Shown piece by piece: positions 36,296-49,705 of a stretch of 64,000 bases of DNA (the stretch's first letter is position 1; the number at the start of each line of letters is the position of its first letter). The translations under genes were made by a program, and so were the position numbers. The notes below the pieces were generated by a model. The model had not been told where the DNA came from, did no database searches, and saw only the letters and a program-made list of their open reading frames with translations. Source of the DNA: Amaurobius ferox (Eukaryota; Arthropoda; Arachnida; Araneae; Amaurobiidae); assembly GCA_951213105.1 (NCBI GenBank), contig OX578152.1:68922727-68986726 (forward strand), read 5' to 3'.

Positions 36296-36678
36296 TCTGA
36301 TGTGGGCAGGGCACCACGTAGCTTTTTCTATATTATAATGCAACAATTTTACTTCTTTCATAGTTCAATAAGTGTGTGTAAGATCTATGGAAGAATGTTT
36401 CTTGCATTGAATTAACATCACGTAAATTAAAAATTTTTGTAACTTGAAAAATGTTTTTTTTTAAATGCTCTCCTTTCTGGCAATTAAGTCCAAATAGAGG
36501 GATTTATTCATACTCACGTATAAAATTCTCACCAAAATGCAATTGACATTTAATTAATATCCCGTACAATAAATGATTATTGACGAATTCCTCGGAGTCA
36601 AAGTACAAAATTATCAGAGAAACTATCTTCTCTCGTGAATGGAATAAATTAGATCCACGAGAATGATAAAAGCTTGCA

Positions 36679-37193
36679 AAACTTCCTTAAATAAAGCAGG
36701 TATGTATCAGTAAGGTGATTATAATTGTTTCGAGGAAGTTATAAGCGCCCTTCTTCAGGCCAAATGAACAAGTAGAACATCCCTTACCCACTGCCACTGA
36801 ACGGTATGCCAAGGACGATGATTTTCTTCTTCGACCCAGACCGTCCGCTCTATCCGAAGGTGTAAGGTATCTGTCTGTACGGCCGGGAAGTGCCACCCAA
36901 TTTAGACCGGAACCCAAAGGAACCGTACAATCCTTCCCCTACCACCAACCTTTCGGAAGGCCTTAAGGACCCACATATTTAACTTGCCCGTACTCCGCGT
37001 GAACACGGGGATAGTTTGGGCAGAGGCGTAAACCAAACTCAGGTTGTCTGAGTGCAACCCCCGCACGCTAAGGAACGACGTTTCTTGCATACCGTTCTAC
37101 TTGTTCATTTGGCACGAAGAAAGGATCTTACAACGCCCTCGAAACAATTGTCGTCACCTTATTGACATATGCCTGCTTTATTCAAGGAAGTTT
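36679..37193. mobile_element. Inverted-repeat element interrupted by a SINE
   Basis: The left arm (36679-36778) holds ACTTCCTTAAATAAAGCAGG, AAGGTGATTATAATTGTTTCG and GGCCAAATGAACAAGTAGAAC. The right arm (37094-37193) carries the reverse complement: GTTCTACTTGTTCATTTGGC, CGAAACAATTGTCGTCACCTT and CCTGCTTTATTCAAGGAAGT. Arms are about 100 bp. The space between them is mostly a SINE copy. Confidence 0.8.
36855..37078 (-). mobile_element. tRNA-derived SINE, copy 2
   Basis: It matches the body of the SINE at 8246-8493: AAGGTGTAAGGTATCTG, CCGGGAAGTGCCACCCAATT, CCTTCCCCTACCACCAACCTT and CCGTACTCCGCGTGAACACG. The pol III A and B boxes are degraded (region 37033-37078), and the 5' head stops at CGCTAAGG. 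Confidence 0.75.
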
Positions 37194-37785
37194 CGCAGGC
37201 TTTTATTGTACAAGTAGCAGTTTGGTTTATTGTTGCCAGAATGATGTTAGCAGATTTGTTACACAATATTGCACAAAAAAGTGAAGCTATTTGATAATAC
37301 TTTATTAATTTTATGCAATTTTTTTTTGCATATTTTTTTTTTGAAAAACATGCAGTATCTAGAGAACGGTTCACACTAGCATTATAAAGCCTACGTTATT
37401 CGTTTTCTAACGAAATATTTACGTCTAAAATGATTATTTCCTAACGTTATTGATAGTCCTGATTTTCATACGATGTTTTCAGAAATTTATTTGGAAATTT
37501 GGGGAGTTTTCCCGAACATCCGATTGCATTTAAAACCAGTAGGGTTCAGTATTCACTGATTGTGCGAATCGTACCAAAATGTTTACGAAACGTTCCTTTT
37601 CTTCGAGAGATATCGTTTCCACAGACTCGCGGATATACATACACGCTAGCATACATATACACATGTTAACATACATATACACACATTACTTCAGAAGCGT
37701 TCGATTCGAGTTCAGGGATGCTTGAGACAGGCTTTTCTGTCAAAAACCCGAACATTATACTATACTGTATGTATGTGGGAAAGTA

Positions 37786-38046
37786 ATATATATATATAGG
37801 GAAATATTGTGACGAGGTCGAAAATTGAAATTCGAGCTGTAATTGGCCAGGCCTATTAATGGCAGAGATTTTAGAATTTTGCAATCTGACATTCATCTGC
37901 TATTCTGCTTTGTGTTCTGATTAAAGAAAAGTATTTTGTAGAAAAGTAAGTTTTTGCATTTACTAATGATGTGTTCGGTTTGGTTTAGATTCATTATTGT
38001 AAATAGATGATTGGTTTAGGTTAATCAAATATAGCTACGAGATATA
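37786..38046. other. Unassigned sequence with a truncated family A end
   Basis: GGGAAATATTGTGACGAGGT and AAAATTGAAATTCGAGC at about 37799-37836 match the hairpin-side end of family A. The copy stops there. No gene is seen. Confidence 0.45.
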
Positions 38047-38914
38047 CAGGGTGTCCCAAAAAGATTGAAACGCGTTTTAATTCTTTACCTGTTGGAGATA
38101 AGTGGGCAATGTAAATTGCAAAAATGTTGAAAGTAAGGTAGAAAATAAGCCTACGTTAATGAAATAATCCTACCATTCATTTTCAAACAGTTACACTTTT
38201 TAAATTTTTATTCGACCCCCCTTAGACAAATTGGGTCAATCAGAAAATTTTTATTTTTAATGTAACAGGATCATTAAAAAAAAAACCCGCATATCTGTAT
38301 CTTTAAACTCAACTGAATTATGATAAAGGAAGAAATCTGACTTATGCCACTTTTTCGTACCATTTGAAAGGCTGTTTCATCAGTGAAAATAGGGATCATA
38401 AGCAAATTGACGATGGAAATTGTTCAGATCAAAAATATGTTAATGTGTGTCAAATTTTTTTATCAAAAATGTATCTAAATAAAGCATTACACAGATAGAG
38501 ATCATATAAAGCAGTGGTCCTCTCTACGCGGTTGGGTATCCTATGTATTATCATCCAGTTTTATCTTTTTTGTGATATGTCACGAATTTACATTTCTAAT
38601 TTGATATAGGGTCCCCATTCACAATGTTCAATTTTCAATTAAATGTAACTCGCTCAATTTTGAAGATACAAATATGCGTTTTTTTTAATGATCTTGTTGC
38701 ATTAAAAATAAAAACTTTTTAATTGACCCAATTTGTCTAAGGGGGTCGTATAAAAATTTAAAAAGTGTAACTTTTTGAAAATGAATGGAAGGACTATTTC
38801 ATTAACGTAATCTTATTTCCTACCTTACTTTCAACATTTTTGCAATTTACATTGTCCACTTATCTCCAACAGGTAAAGAATTAAAGTGCGTTTCAATCTT
38901 TTTAGGACAACCTG
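38047..38914 (+). mobile_element. Long-inverted-repeat MITE M1
   Basis: It starts CAGGGTGTCCCAAAAAGATTG and ends CAATCTTTTTAGGACAACCTG. Inverted similarity covers roughly 260 bp on each side (for example TTAATTCTTTACCTGTTGGAG against CTCCAACAGGTAAAGAATTAA). TA dinucleotides flank both ends. The unique centre (about 38310-38620) matches M2 at 56082-56953 in reverse orientation. No transposase is encoded. Tc1/mariner-type by its TA target. Confidence 0.85.
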
Positions 38915-39300
38915 TATGGTCACTAAAAGTACGCTTCAGTACGTTGTGTATTAGAATTTGAATGTTTAGCTTCTGGTAATATTGATGTTATGTGTCATTA
39001 GCTTTGTGTGTTATATTTGTATCGTGTATCGATGCTTTTAGTTATTCAGCGAAGTTAGCTGTAAATAAATTAGTATTTGAAGTTAACCTTTTGTTGTGAG
39101 CTTTTCTCAAGATCTTGGAGTTGGGCTATTTGATGTTTATCTTTCAGGATAAAGTTATTGTGGGTTGATTTATATTTTCAGTTCGTGGATTATTTGAGCT
39201 GCAGTTTAATATCTGTGACGTTGATTAAGTAGATTTAAAGTAAATTTCAAGAGAGGGACGCCACGGGAGTAGCAATATAACTCATACTCATTTATTTTAA
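38915..39300. other. Unassigned sequence
   Basis: No gene or element boundary is seen. Confidence 0.4.
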
Positions 39301-39902
39301 TAGAAGGTATGCCCGTCATATAACTGAATTCAAAATTTGCAAAATATTACCTCCCATTTGGCGTCATTTTCATCAATTTGATGACATTTGCGACATCCCG
39401 CCAAATTTTTTACCAAACGTCACGAACGGACGAACAGAGAAATGGCTTTTTCTTATAGTAGATTCTTATATTCTCTCCAAGATATTGAATTTTCATCGAT
39501 TTGGTGACATTTTTGTTAATTTTTGTGATATTTTGTTCAATTTTGAGACATTTTAAAAACTCGCCAAAATTGTCGCCAAGTGGGACAGTTGGACTGACAG
39601 ACAAACGCTGCCGAAACATCATTAAATTACTATCCCCTTTCAAAACACAATTAATTTATTGATTTGGCGCCATTTTTATATTTGGCGATATTTTAGTCAA
39701 TTTGGCGACATCTAAAAAACTCGCCACATTTGTCGTTAAGAGGGACGGTTGAACTGACAGATAAATGTTTCCGAAACATCATTAGAATACTATCCCCTTT
39801 CAAAAGGGAATTAATTTCATTGATTTGGCGACATTTTTATCAATTTGGCGACATTTTTATCGATTTGGCGACATTTGATAAATTTGGCGACATTCTAAAA
39901 AA
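39301..39902. repeat. Partial U-family sequence with TTGGCGACA repeats
   Basis: It begins AGAAGGTATGCCCGTCATAT and carries two ~170-bp repeats built from GGACNGTTGNACTGACAGA, CCGAAACATCATTA and TATCCCCTTTCAAAA. It ends in several short TTTGGCGACATTTTTATC units. The same module occurs in the tandem units at 26400-26830 and inside A8. It ends exactly where A5 starts. Confidence 0.65.
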
Positions 39903-40792
39903 TCTGATGTGGGCAACACATGACTTTCCTTATATAATGCAATGAATTTACTACTTTTACAGTAAAAAAATGTTATTCTTATAGTAGATACTTATATTCT
40001 TTCCACGATATTGAATTTTCTTCAATTAGTTGTAATTTTGATTGATTTAGTGTCATTTTTATCCATTTGGCGAGATTTTTGTTAATTTGGCAACAATTAA
40101 AAAAGTTGCCAAGTTGGCGACATCTCGCCAAATTCGTCGCCAAAATCTCGCCAAGCATTATGGACGAAGAAATAAGTTATTCTTACAGCAGATAAATAAC
40201 TATTGGCGTTCAAATACAAAAGTATTACTCAAAGTATCTTTTTTCATGACTGGAACGAGCTAGATCCACGAGAATGTTGTCACCCAATTTATCGCATGGT
40301 GTTACACATGAAAAGTAAACATGGTTCTCAATAGGAAATATTTTTTTTTATTTTATGACTTTTTGATAATTTTTTTGAAAAATGTGCAATATCTCGAGAA
40401 CGGTTCATGTTAGCGTTCTAAAATTTATGTCAATCGTTTTCTAATGAAAAATTACATAAGAAATGTCTATTTGCTTAACTTTATTGGCAGTTTTGATTTT
40501 TTGACGATTTTTTCAAAATTTCACTCGAAAATTTAGGCGGGTTCTGAACATTGGATTGTGTAGAAAAACATTAGGCTTCCAGTGTTTACGGATTGCGATT
40601 TTTGTACCAAATTTGGTTCGAATCGGTCCATTCGTTCGTTAGTTATCGTCTCCACACACACAGACATCACTTCAAAAATGTTTGATTCGTGATCAGGGAT
40701 GCTTGAAACGTGCTCTCCCGTCGAAAACTCGAATTCGAATTTTCGACCCCGTCACAATACTTTCCGTATACATTATGTATATAAGGAAAGTA
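39903..40792 (+). mobile_element. Hairpin-ended family A element (A5)
   Basis: It starts TCTGATGTGGGCAACACATG and ends CTTTCCGTATACATTATG...AAGGAAAGTA. The central (CA)n is almost absent (only CCACACACACAGACATC remains). The insertion is in an A-run. Confidence 0.9.
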
Positions 40793-40983
40793 AAAAAAAC
40801 TTGGGTTTTAAAAGTGCAAATTGAAGACGAAATAAATTGTCAGGCTTACGCCACTTTATCGTGTCTCTTTGATAGGCTTGTAATCACCGCAATTTAAGAA
40901 TCCCGGGGCTTTTCACAAATTGCAGTGATTCACAGAAGTCGTTTAGTAGGACTTTATAACGATTTTTTTAGCAGTTTGTCTTT

Positions 40984-41387
40984 GAAAGTATTAAGGACAG
41001 GTTAGATAGACCATTCCCCTGTGGCAACCTTTAATGGTTTATGCCAACTACAAGGGAGAAACAAAGGTGATTATCTGCCACCCAGCAAGATCACGGTCAG
41101 GACAGCAAGGGTCGGCGGAGCTATTCATCGCGCAGGGCGAAGACAACCCACCGAGACTCGACCCCAGTCCCCGACGGGTCTGGAAAGAGGTCACAAAAGC
41201 CTGCTCCTCTCCGCCACCTGGAAACGCCTGCTTCTAGACCTAAAGCACGTTAGCACTCGGCCTATCCACACATTGATTTACTGTCCTCCTCCCCTCGGTC
41301 AAAGGAGGGTCAGAGTTTTGAGGAAGCGAAGTTCTATACATCACCGTCTTGCAATGGGCCACCAGGGGGAGAAAGTATTAAGGACAG
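40984..41387. mobile_element. GC-rich 370-bp insert with 17-bp target duplications
   Basis: GAAAGTATTAAGGACAG occurs exactly at 40984-41000 and again at 41371-41387. The 370 bp between them is much more GC-rich than the surroundings. It includes CCCCAGTCCCCGACGGGTC, GCCTGCTCCTCTCCGCCACC and CTGTCCTCCTCCCCTCGG. The insert ends are weakly inverted (TTCCCCTGTGGC and GCCACCAGGGGGAG). There is no A tail. It could be a truncated LINE, a SINE or a processed sequence; I do not recognise it. Overlapping 124- and 67-residue open frames have no known motif. Confidence 0.75.
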
Positions 41388-41437
41388 ACAGGTGATTTTT
41401 GTTAAAAGTTACATTTATATGTACATAAGGTAAAAAA

Positions 41438-42225
41438 TCTGATGTGGGCAGCACTTGACTTTCCTTATATAATGCAATGAATTTACTACTTTTACAACTA
41501 AAACAACGTTATTCTTATAGTAGATACTTATATTCTTTCCATGATATTAAATTTTCTTCAATTAGACTTCATTTTCATTGATTTAGCGTCATTTTTACCA
41601 ATTTGGCGAGATTTTTGTTAATTTGGCAACAATTAAAAATGTCGCCAAGTTGGCGACATTCCGTCAAATTCGTCACCAAAATCTCGCCAAGCGTTATGAA
41701 CGGATAAATAAGTTATTCTTACAGCAGATAAATGACTATTGGCGTTCAAATACAAAAGTATTACTCAAAGTATCTTTTTTCATGAATGGAACGAGCTAGA
41801 TCCACGAGAATGATGTTACCAAATTTATCGCATGGTATTACATATGAAAAGTGAACATGTTTCTCAATGGGAAATATATTTTTTTTTATTTTATAATTGA
41901 CTTTTTCATAATTTTTTTGAAAAATGTGCAATATCTCGAGAACGGTTCATTTTAGCGTTTTAAAATTTATGCCAATCGTTTTCTAATGAAAAATTACATA
42001 AGAAATGTCTATTTGCGTAACTTTATTAGCAGTTTTGATTTTTTGACGATTTTTTCAAAATTTCATTCGAAATTTTAGGGGGGTTCTGAACATTCGATTG
42101 CGTATAAATACAATAGGTTTCCAGTGTTTACGAATTGTGATTTTTGTACCAAATTTTGTTCGAATCGGTCCATTCGTTCGTCAGTTATCGTCTCCACAGA
42201 CTCACTGACACACACACACACGCAC

Positions 42226-42263
<38 letters not shown>

Positions 42264-42418
42264 TTTCACACACACACACACACACACAGACATCACTCCG
42301 AAAATGTTTGATTCATGATCAGGGATGCCTGAAACGTGCTCTCCCGTCGAAAACTCGAATTCGAATTTTCGACCCCGTCACAATACTTTCCTTATACATT
42401 ATGTATATAAGGAAAGTA
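41438..42418 (+). mobile_element. Hairpin-ended family A element (A6)
   Basis: Start TCTGATGTGGGCAGCACTTG and end CTTTCCTTATACATTATG...AAGGAAAGTA. It has the full set of family landmarks and (CA)n at about 42208-42288. Confidence 0.9.
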
Positions 42419-43317
42419 AAAACTGATAATTGTGAGTTCTTTGGTCTGTTAGATGTTTTCCTAAATCTATGAAAAATAAGTATGTGCTTTAATTTTTGAA
42501 ATCGCTTGGAGTTCGGTTGCATTCGTTGTAAATCATAATTATCTGACAGAGTTCGGCATTGCTGAACAGCGCCATAATTTAAACTTTAGTTGTGTAAGAG
42601 TTTTTTTGATGCTTAATACTGTGAATAGGCGTAATAGCTTTACTGAAATATTTGCATAAAATAAATTTAAATAAGTAATTAAAGTTTTAGTAATTATTTG
42701 CAACCAAAATTGATTTGTGTATTCCCCCTTATTTCGTAATGAAAATTTTAATCAACGATAATTATATCAAATTTGATCGTATTGCAGCCAAATTTTGTTA
42801 GTTTTACTAAATATGGTATGGACAACACTTTTGTAATTTAACTTTTTTCGTTAAAAAAGTTGCATAAAAGATTATTATTTTTTTATTTTTTTAAAAATAT
42901 TGCACCTCATTTAAATTACTATTTCATAACTTCTTACCGTATTTAAATTACCATTTCATTGCTTCCTATCTCATTTAAAGCATTTTTGTAATTAGAACTA
43001 TATGTCTACAATCAAAGGTTTAAAAAACTGTTCACATCCTATAGGTATTTCAAAATGAACATTTTCATTTATTGTAAATTACTTGATTTTTTCCATACTT
43101 TATTGCCAACTTTAAGGTTATATTATTTCAGACTTCAATATTTTTTATAAGTACATTCAGTGTTCATTACAAACGAAAAAGAGTATAAGGATATATATGT
43201 TCCTTATTTTATAAAAAATGTTCATTATATCCAATAATTCGTTGTACCAATAACTTATAGGATATAGATTTCAACGTGCTATTATTCACATACATGTAAC
43301 ATTAATAGATAAAAAAA
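42419..43317. other. Unassigned AT-rich sequence
   Basis: No gene is seen. ATTTAAATTACNATTTCAT-type phrases recur two or three times near 42910-42985. Confidence 0.4.
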
Positions 43318-44223
43318 TCTGATGTGGGCAACACATGACTCTTTTTATGTAATGCAATGAGTTTACTACTTTTATAGTAAAAAAAAAATAGGTTATTCTT
43401 ATAGTAGATATTTATATTCTTTCCTAGATATTAAATTTTCGTCAATTAGTCGTCATTTTCATTGATTTAGCGTCATTTTTATCCATTTGGAGAGATTTTC
43501 GTTAATTTGGCAACATTGAAAAAAGTCGCCAAGTTGGCGACATTCCGCCAAATTCGTCGCCAAAATCTCGCTAAGCGTTATGGACGGAGAAATAAGTTAT
43601 TCTTATAGTAGATAAATGACTTTTGGCGTTCAAATACGATAGTATAATTCAATATCTTTTCTCATGAATAGAACGAGCTAGAATCCACGAGCACCAAATT
43701 TATCGCATGATGTTACATATGAAAAGTGAAAACGTTTTTCAACAGTTAATATTTTCTTTTAATTTATGGGATTTTTTTATGCAGTTATTTGAAAAATGTG
43801 CAATATCGCGAGAACGGTTAATGTTAGCGTTCTAAAGTTTATGTCAATCATTTTCTAAGGAAAAATTACATAAGAAATGTCTTTTTGCGTAACTTTATTA
43901 AATGATTTGATTTTTTGATGATTTTTTCAAAATTTCACTCGAAAATTTAGGGGGGGGGGGTCTGAACGTTCGATTGTGTTTAAAAACAATAGGCTTCCAG
44001 TATTCACGGATTGTAATTTTTGTACCAAATTTCATTCGAATCGCTCTATTCGTTCATGAGATATCGTCTCGACACACACACACACACAGACATAATCTCA
44101 GAAATGTTCGATTCGTGATCAGGGATTCTTGAAACGTGCTCTCCCGTCGAAAACTCGAATTCGAATTTTCGACCCTGTCACAGTACTTTCCTTATGCATT
44201 ATACTATGTATACAAGGAAAGTA
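43318..44223 (+). mobile_element. Hairpin-ended family A element (A7)
   Basis: Start TCTGATGTGGGCAACACATG and end CTTTCCTTATGCATTATACT...CAAGGAAAGTA. More diverged than A3-A6, with a short (CA)n at about 44075-44090. Confidence 0.9.
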
Positions 44224-45023
44224 AAAACTGAAACGTAAAAGTATAAAATACGGCTTCTTTTTAAATGAAGTAAAATGAAATTCCAAATCCTGCCGAATCG
44301 AAAAACTCTTAATCCCTAAGTCCCATGATTGTAAATATATCACACGATTGTAAATATGTCCCAAGATTGTAATCTCTGCTCTACCCTCTTACGCAGATCT
44401 CTCACAACATTTTTACCAAACACATCCCCATTTTTCATGTTTTATGGCTTCCTTTCATCGGATGTACTACGCAGGTGAAACAACTTTTACAGGCAGATGA
44501 GTGGAGAAGCAACAAGTGATGCTAACTCTTATTACTTTTTCCGAGCGTTGGCATCATAAACACAACTCTCGGATTTTGATGGATCTACGCGTTTTGACTA
44601 TCCCTGAATACGAAACTGTATTTTTCTTTAACCGTACATGTGTGCCTGTGAGATTGTAGGCTGCTTATAATCTTTAATAAATTACAGGATTCGAATGAAA
44701 TTTAGTACTGTTATTATTACTTTTTTATACTATGTAATTTAGTATAAAGTATTGTTTTCACGGAAATTTTCGAATTCGAGATTTTGATGCCAATATATGT
44801 TTTAAAACCTCCTGAATGTGTATTTTTGGAGTGATGTCTGTCAGTCTGTCTGTACTGTATGTATGTGTGTGGTCGATTTCTTGTGTACACGATAGCGACT
44901 ACAAATATTAATGAATTTCAGAAAACTTTATATCCAGCTTTATTATAAAAAAAATTACAATTAGGTATAATTTTTTTTAAATTCGAGCAAAAACGTGGAC
45001 ATTTATACGAAATTTTATATTTT
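44224..45023. repeat. Fragments of other hairpin-ended elements
   Basis: At about 44537-44660 a TACTTTTTCCGAGCG start is followed by GATGGATCTACGCGTTTTGA, a family B-like end. At about 44719-45000 another start (CTTTTTTATACTATG...AGTATAAAGTATTG) is followed by TTTCGAATTCGAGATTTTGATG and (TCTG)n. Similar sequence occurs at 59337-59710. None is complete or coding. Confidence 0.5.
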
Positions 45024-46786
<1,763 letters not shown>

Positions 46787-46791
46787 TTTTT

Positions 46792-47667
46792 TACTTTCCT
46801 TATATACATAATGTATAAGGAAAGTATTGTGACGGGGTCGAAAATTCGAATTCGAGTTTTCGACGGGAGAGCACGTTTCAAGCACCCCTGATCACGAATC
46901 AAACATTTTTGAAGTGATGTCTGTGTGTGTGTGTGTGTCAGTGGGTCTGTGGAGACGATAACTGACGAACGAATGGACCGATTCGAACCAAATTTGGTAC
47001 AAAAATCACAATCTGTAAACACTGGAAGCCTATTGTTTTTATACGCAATCGAATGTTCAGAACCCCCCTAAATTTTCGAATGAAATTTTGAAAAAATCGT
47101 CAAAAAATCAAAACCAATATTAAAGTTACGCAAATAGACATTTCTTATGTAATTTTTCATTAGAAAACGATTGACATAACTTTTAGAACGCTAACATGAT
47201 CCGTTCTCGAGATATTGCACATTTTTCAAAAAAATTATCAAAAAGTCATATAAAGTAGAAAAAAAAAATTTCCTATTGAGAAACATGTTCACTTTTCATA
47301 TATAATATCATGCGATAAATTGGGTGACATCATTCTCGTGGATCTAGCTCGTTCCATTCATGAAAAAAGATACTTTGAGTAATACTTTTGCATTTGAACG
47401 CCAATTTATCTGCTGTAAGAACAACTTATTTCTTCGTCCATAACGCTTGGCGAGATTTTGGCGACGAAATTGGCGGAATGTCGCCAACTTGGCGACTTTT
47501 TGAAATGTTGCCAAATTAACGAAAATCTCGCCAAATAGATAAAAATGACGCTAAATCAATGTAAATGACGACTAATTGTGGAAAATTCAATATCTAATAA
47601 GTTATATAATATATAAATATATAATAATAGTTATATAATATTTGTCGAAAATTCAATATCTAATAAG

Positions 47668-47713
<46 letters not shown>

Positions 47714-47990
47714 CTTATTTCTTCGTCTATAACGCTTGGCGAGATTTTGGCGACGAAATTGGCGGAATGTCGCCAACTTGGCGACTTTTTGAAATGTTGC
47801 CAAATTAACGAAAATCTCGCCAAATGGATAAAAATGACGCTAAATCAATGAAAATGACGACTAATTGTCGAAAATTCAATATCTTGGAAAGGATATTAGT
47901 ATCTACTAGAACAAAAACCTATTTATTTTACTCTAAAAGTAGTAAATTCATTTGATTATATAAGGAAAGTCATATGTTGCCCACATCAGA
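46792..47990 (-). mobile_element. Family A element with an internal duplication (A9)
   Basis: It starts TACTTTCCTTATATACATAATG and ends TTGCCCACATCAGA. A ~170-bp block beginning TAACGCTTGGCGAGATTTTG occurs at 47441 and again at 47730 (period 289). A (TA)n tract (47665-47712) lies between them. The duplication is therefore younger than the insertion. Confidence 0.9.
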
Positions 47991-48011
47991 TTTTTTTTTT
48001 TTTTTTTTAAC

Positions 48012-49450
48012 ATGTCATCATAGGTTGCTGCGGGTCGTAGAGCTCGTCCATGAGGCGCGTAGCAGGCGCGAGAGCTCCTCCATAGTTTTTCTCGATCTCC
48101 AGAAGGCGTTCGATAAGGTGTGGATTCATGGTCTCCTGTTTAAACTTATCGAACGCTCTTTTCCTCCTAATTTAATCCATCTCTTGCACTCGTATCTGAC
48201 TGGTCGAAGTTTTGCCGTTCGGGTTTCCGACGAACTTTCCTCTCCCAGGATTGTTCTCAGCGGGGTCCCGCAAGGTTCTCTTGTTGGGCCCAAACTGTTC
48301 AACCTTTACATTAACGATCTTCCGCAGTCCCCCGGTGTCACCCTTGGCCTCTATGCTGATGACACAGCCCTGTTCACACATCACAAACAGACAAGTCGTG
48401 CACAACATCCTGCAAAGTTATCTGAACGACCTGACGCAATGGCTGATCAAATGGCGTATCAAGGATAATGTAAGTGTGCTGCTGTCACCTTCCCCCCTCC
48501 CGGCAAACCCCCTCCACTAATCTTATTCTCAATAACCAGCCCATTCCCTGGCAAAATAGTTACAAGTACCTTGGTGTGTACCTTGATTCCAAATTAACGT
48601 GGGAACTTCACATTTCTGAAATTAGTAAGAAAGTGAAGTCCTCACTCGCCCTGCTTCGCCCCCTTTTGGCTAGGAATAGCCGCCTGTCAACCCGCACTAA
48701 GTTATTGCCATACAAGTCCTACATGCGTCCCATTATGACGTACGGAGTCCCTGTTTGGGGCACCGCAGCGGAGACTAACCTTAGGAAGCTTCAAGTCATC
48801 CAGAATAACGCATTGCGTATGTTTGCTAATCTGCCGACCTACGTCCAGCTAGAAGTCCTGCACAGAGACCTCAGAATTAGGCCTTTTTTGGAACATGTCA
48901 AAAAACTTTCTCTCAAATTTCACGGAGGTCTGAGAAGCGTAAACAACCCTACGTTGGACAGTATCCCCCACTATCGGGCGGGTAACCCGGCGTCGCGCAA
49001 GCGCCCCCGGTCGTTACTTGCACGATCGGTGGGAGATATCTTCTTCCACCCTAAGAAGCGGCCTCGTCCAGCCTAGTCTTGTGCTCTTACTTTAGATGCA
49101 GACTCTAGTTTGCTGTACCCCTCCCTAGCTTTTGGGAACTCGCTTTTCGTTGACAAACTTTCACAACTCTTCTGCTGCTAGGCACATCTCTTGCTCAAGG
49201 CTCAAGGCCCTGCGCCCCTCGGGGCGCCTCCAGTCTATCCCCCTCTTTATTCTTCTCTGTTGGGAACCCGCTTGGGCCCCAACACCGCAGTCTTCTGAAG
49301 ACTTGGGGAAGGGCGCGACCTCGGTCGTGCCCAAGCAAGGTACCCCCAAGCATCTCTTAGTTGATTAAATCACCTTTTACTACTTCCTTTTTTCTGTCTC
49401 TTTTCCTTTTCGTCTGGAGTTTAAAGGGAGGAACTCTTCCTCTCCTGGGC
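48012..49450 (+). mobile_element. 5'-truncated Jockey-like non-LTR retrotransposon
   Basis: A GC-rich island starts abruptly after a T-run at about 48010 and contains a partial reverse transcriptase gene to 49076. A non-coding tail follows with TAGGCACATCTCTTGCTC, CGCCCCTCGGGGCGCCTCC and GAACCCGCTTGGGCCCC. The 3' boundary is not sharp: GC content falls around 49450-49490. No poly(A) tail or target duplication could be placed. The left edge coincides with the end of A9. Confidence 0.8.
48013..49076 (+). pseudogene. Non-LTR retrotransposon reverse transcriptase, C-terminal part, two frameshifts
   Basis: In frame 1 the sequence opens at HHRLLRVVELVHEA, midway in the RT domain. It then shows IVFLDLQKAFDKVW (motif A), SGVPQGSLVGPKLFNLYIND (motif B) and GLYADDTALF (catalytic YADD, codons at 48352-48363). 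At about 48385 the homology moves to frame 2 (QVVHNILQSYLNDLTQWL). At about 48470 it moves to frame 3 (NSYKYLGVYLDSKLTWELHI, then YGVPVWGTAAE), where it stays open to the stop at 49076. The order and motifs fit the Jockey clade. The endonuclease domain and ORF1 are missing. Reverse transcription of its own RNA is the family function; this copy is dead. Confidence 0.85.
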
Positions 49451-49484
49451 ACTCCACTAACCCCGTCCTTGAGATCCTTGAGAT

Positions 49485-49705
49485 GTCAGCATAGGACAAA
49501 ATGTGACATAATCATGCATAAAGGGATTTATTTATGAACCAATGATCACCAGACTTAACAGTTTCAATAACTGTTGTGAAAAATATCCGCGATACATGTT
49601 TTTCGTTTATTACGTCATTAGTAGCCCTCTTGGGGGGCAAATTACCCCTCCCCCCGGGGGATACATTGTCAAGTATGGTATCCACCGAAAGATTTCTTCA
49701 AGCCC
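49485..49705 (+). repeat. Dispersed repeat G, copy 1
   Basis: It matches the reverse complement of about 59450-59665. Shared landmarks are GCATAGGACAAAATGTGACA, CGTCATTAGTAGCCCTCTTG, a C-rich block and ACATTGTCAAGTATGGTATC. It is non-coding. Confidence 0.75.

Larger units (their letters stand above)
36296..37785 (+). mobile_element. Old hairpin-ended family A element with nested insertions (A10)
   Basis: It starts TCTGATGTGGGCAGGGCACC and ends GTTCGATTCGAGTTCAGGG...TATGTATGTGGGAAAGTA. Family A landmarks on both sides (AATGCAACAATTTTACTTC; ATCGTTTCCACAGACTCGC) are diverged. A long-inverted-repeat element with a SINE inside it occupies 36679-37193, so A10 predates both. Confidence 0.75.

Noticed and set aside
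41021..41395. A 124-residue gene
   Set aside because: The frame is inside the GC-rich insert, shares the DNA with another open frame, shows no motif and runs into the target duplication.
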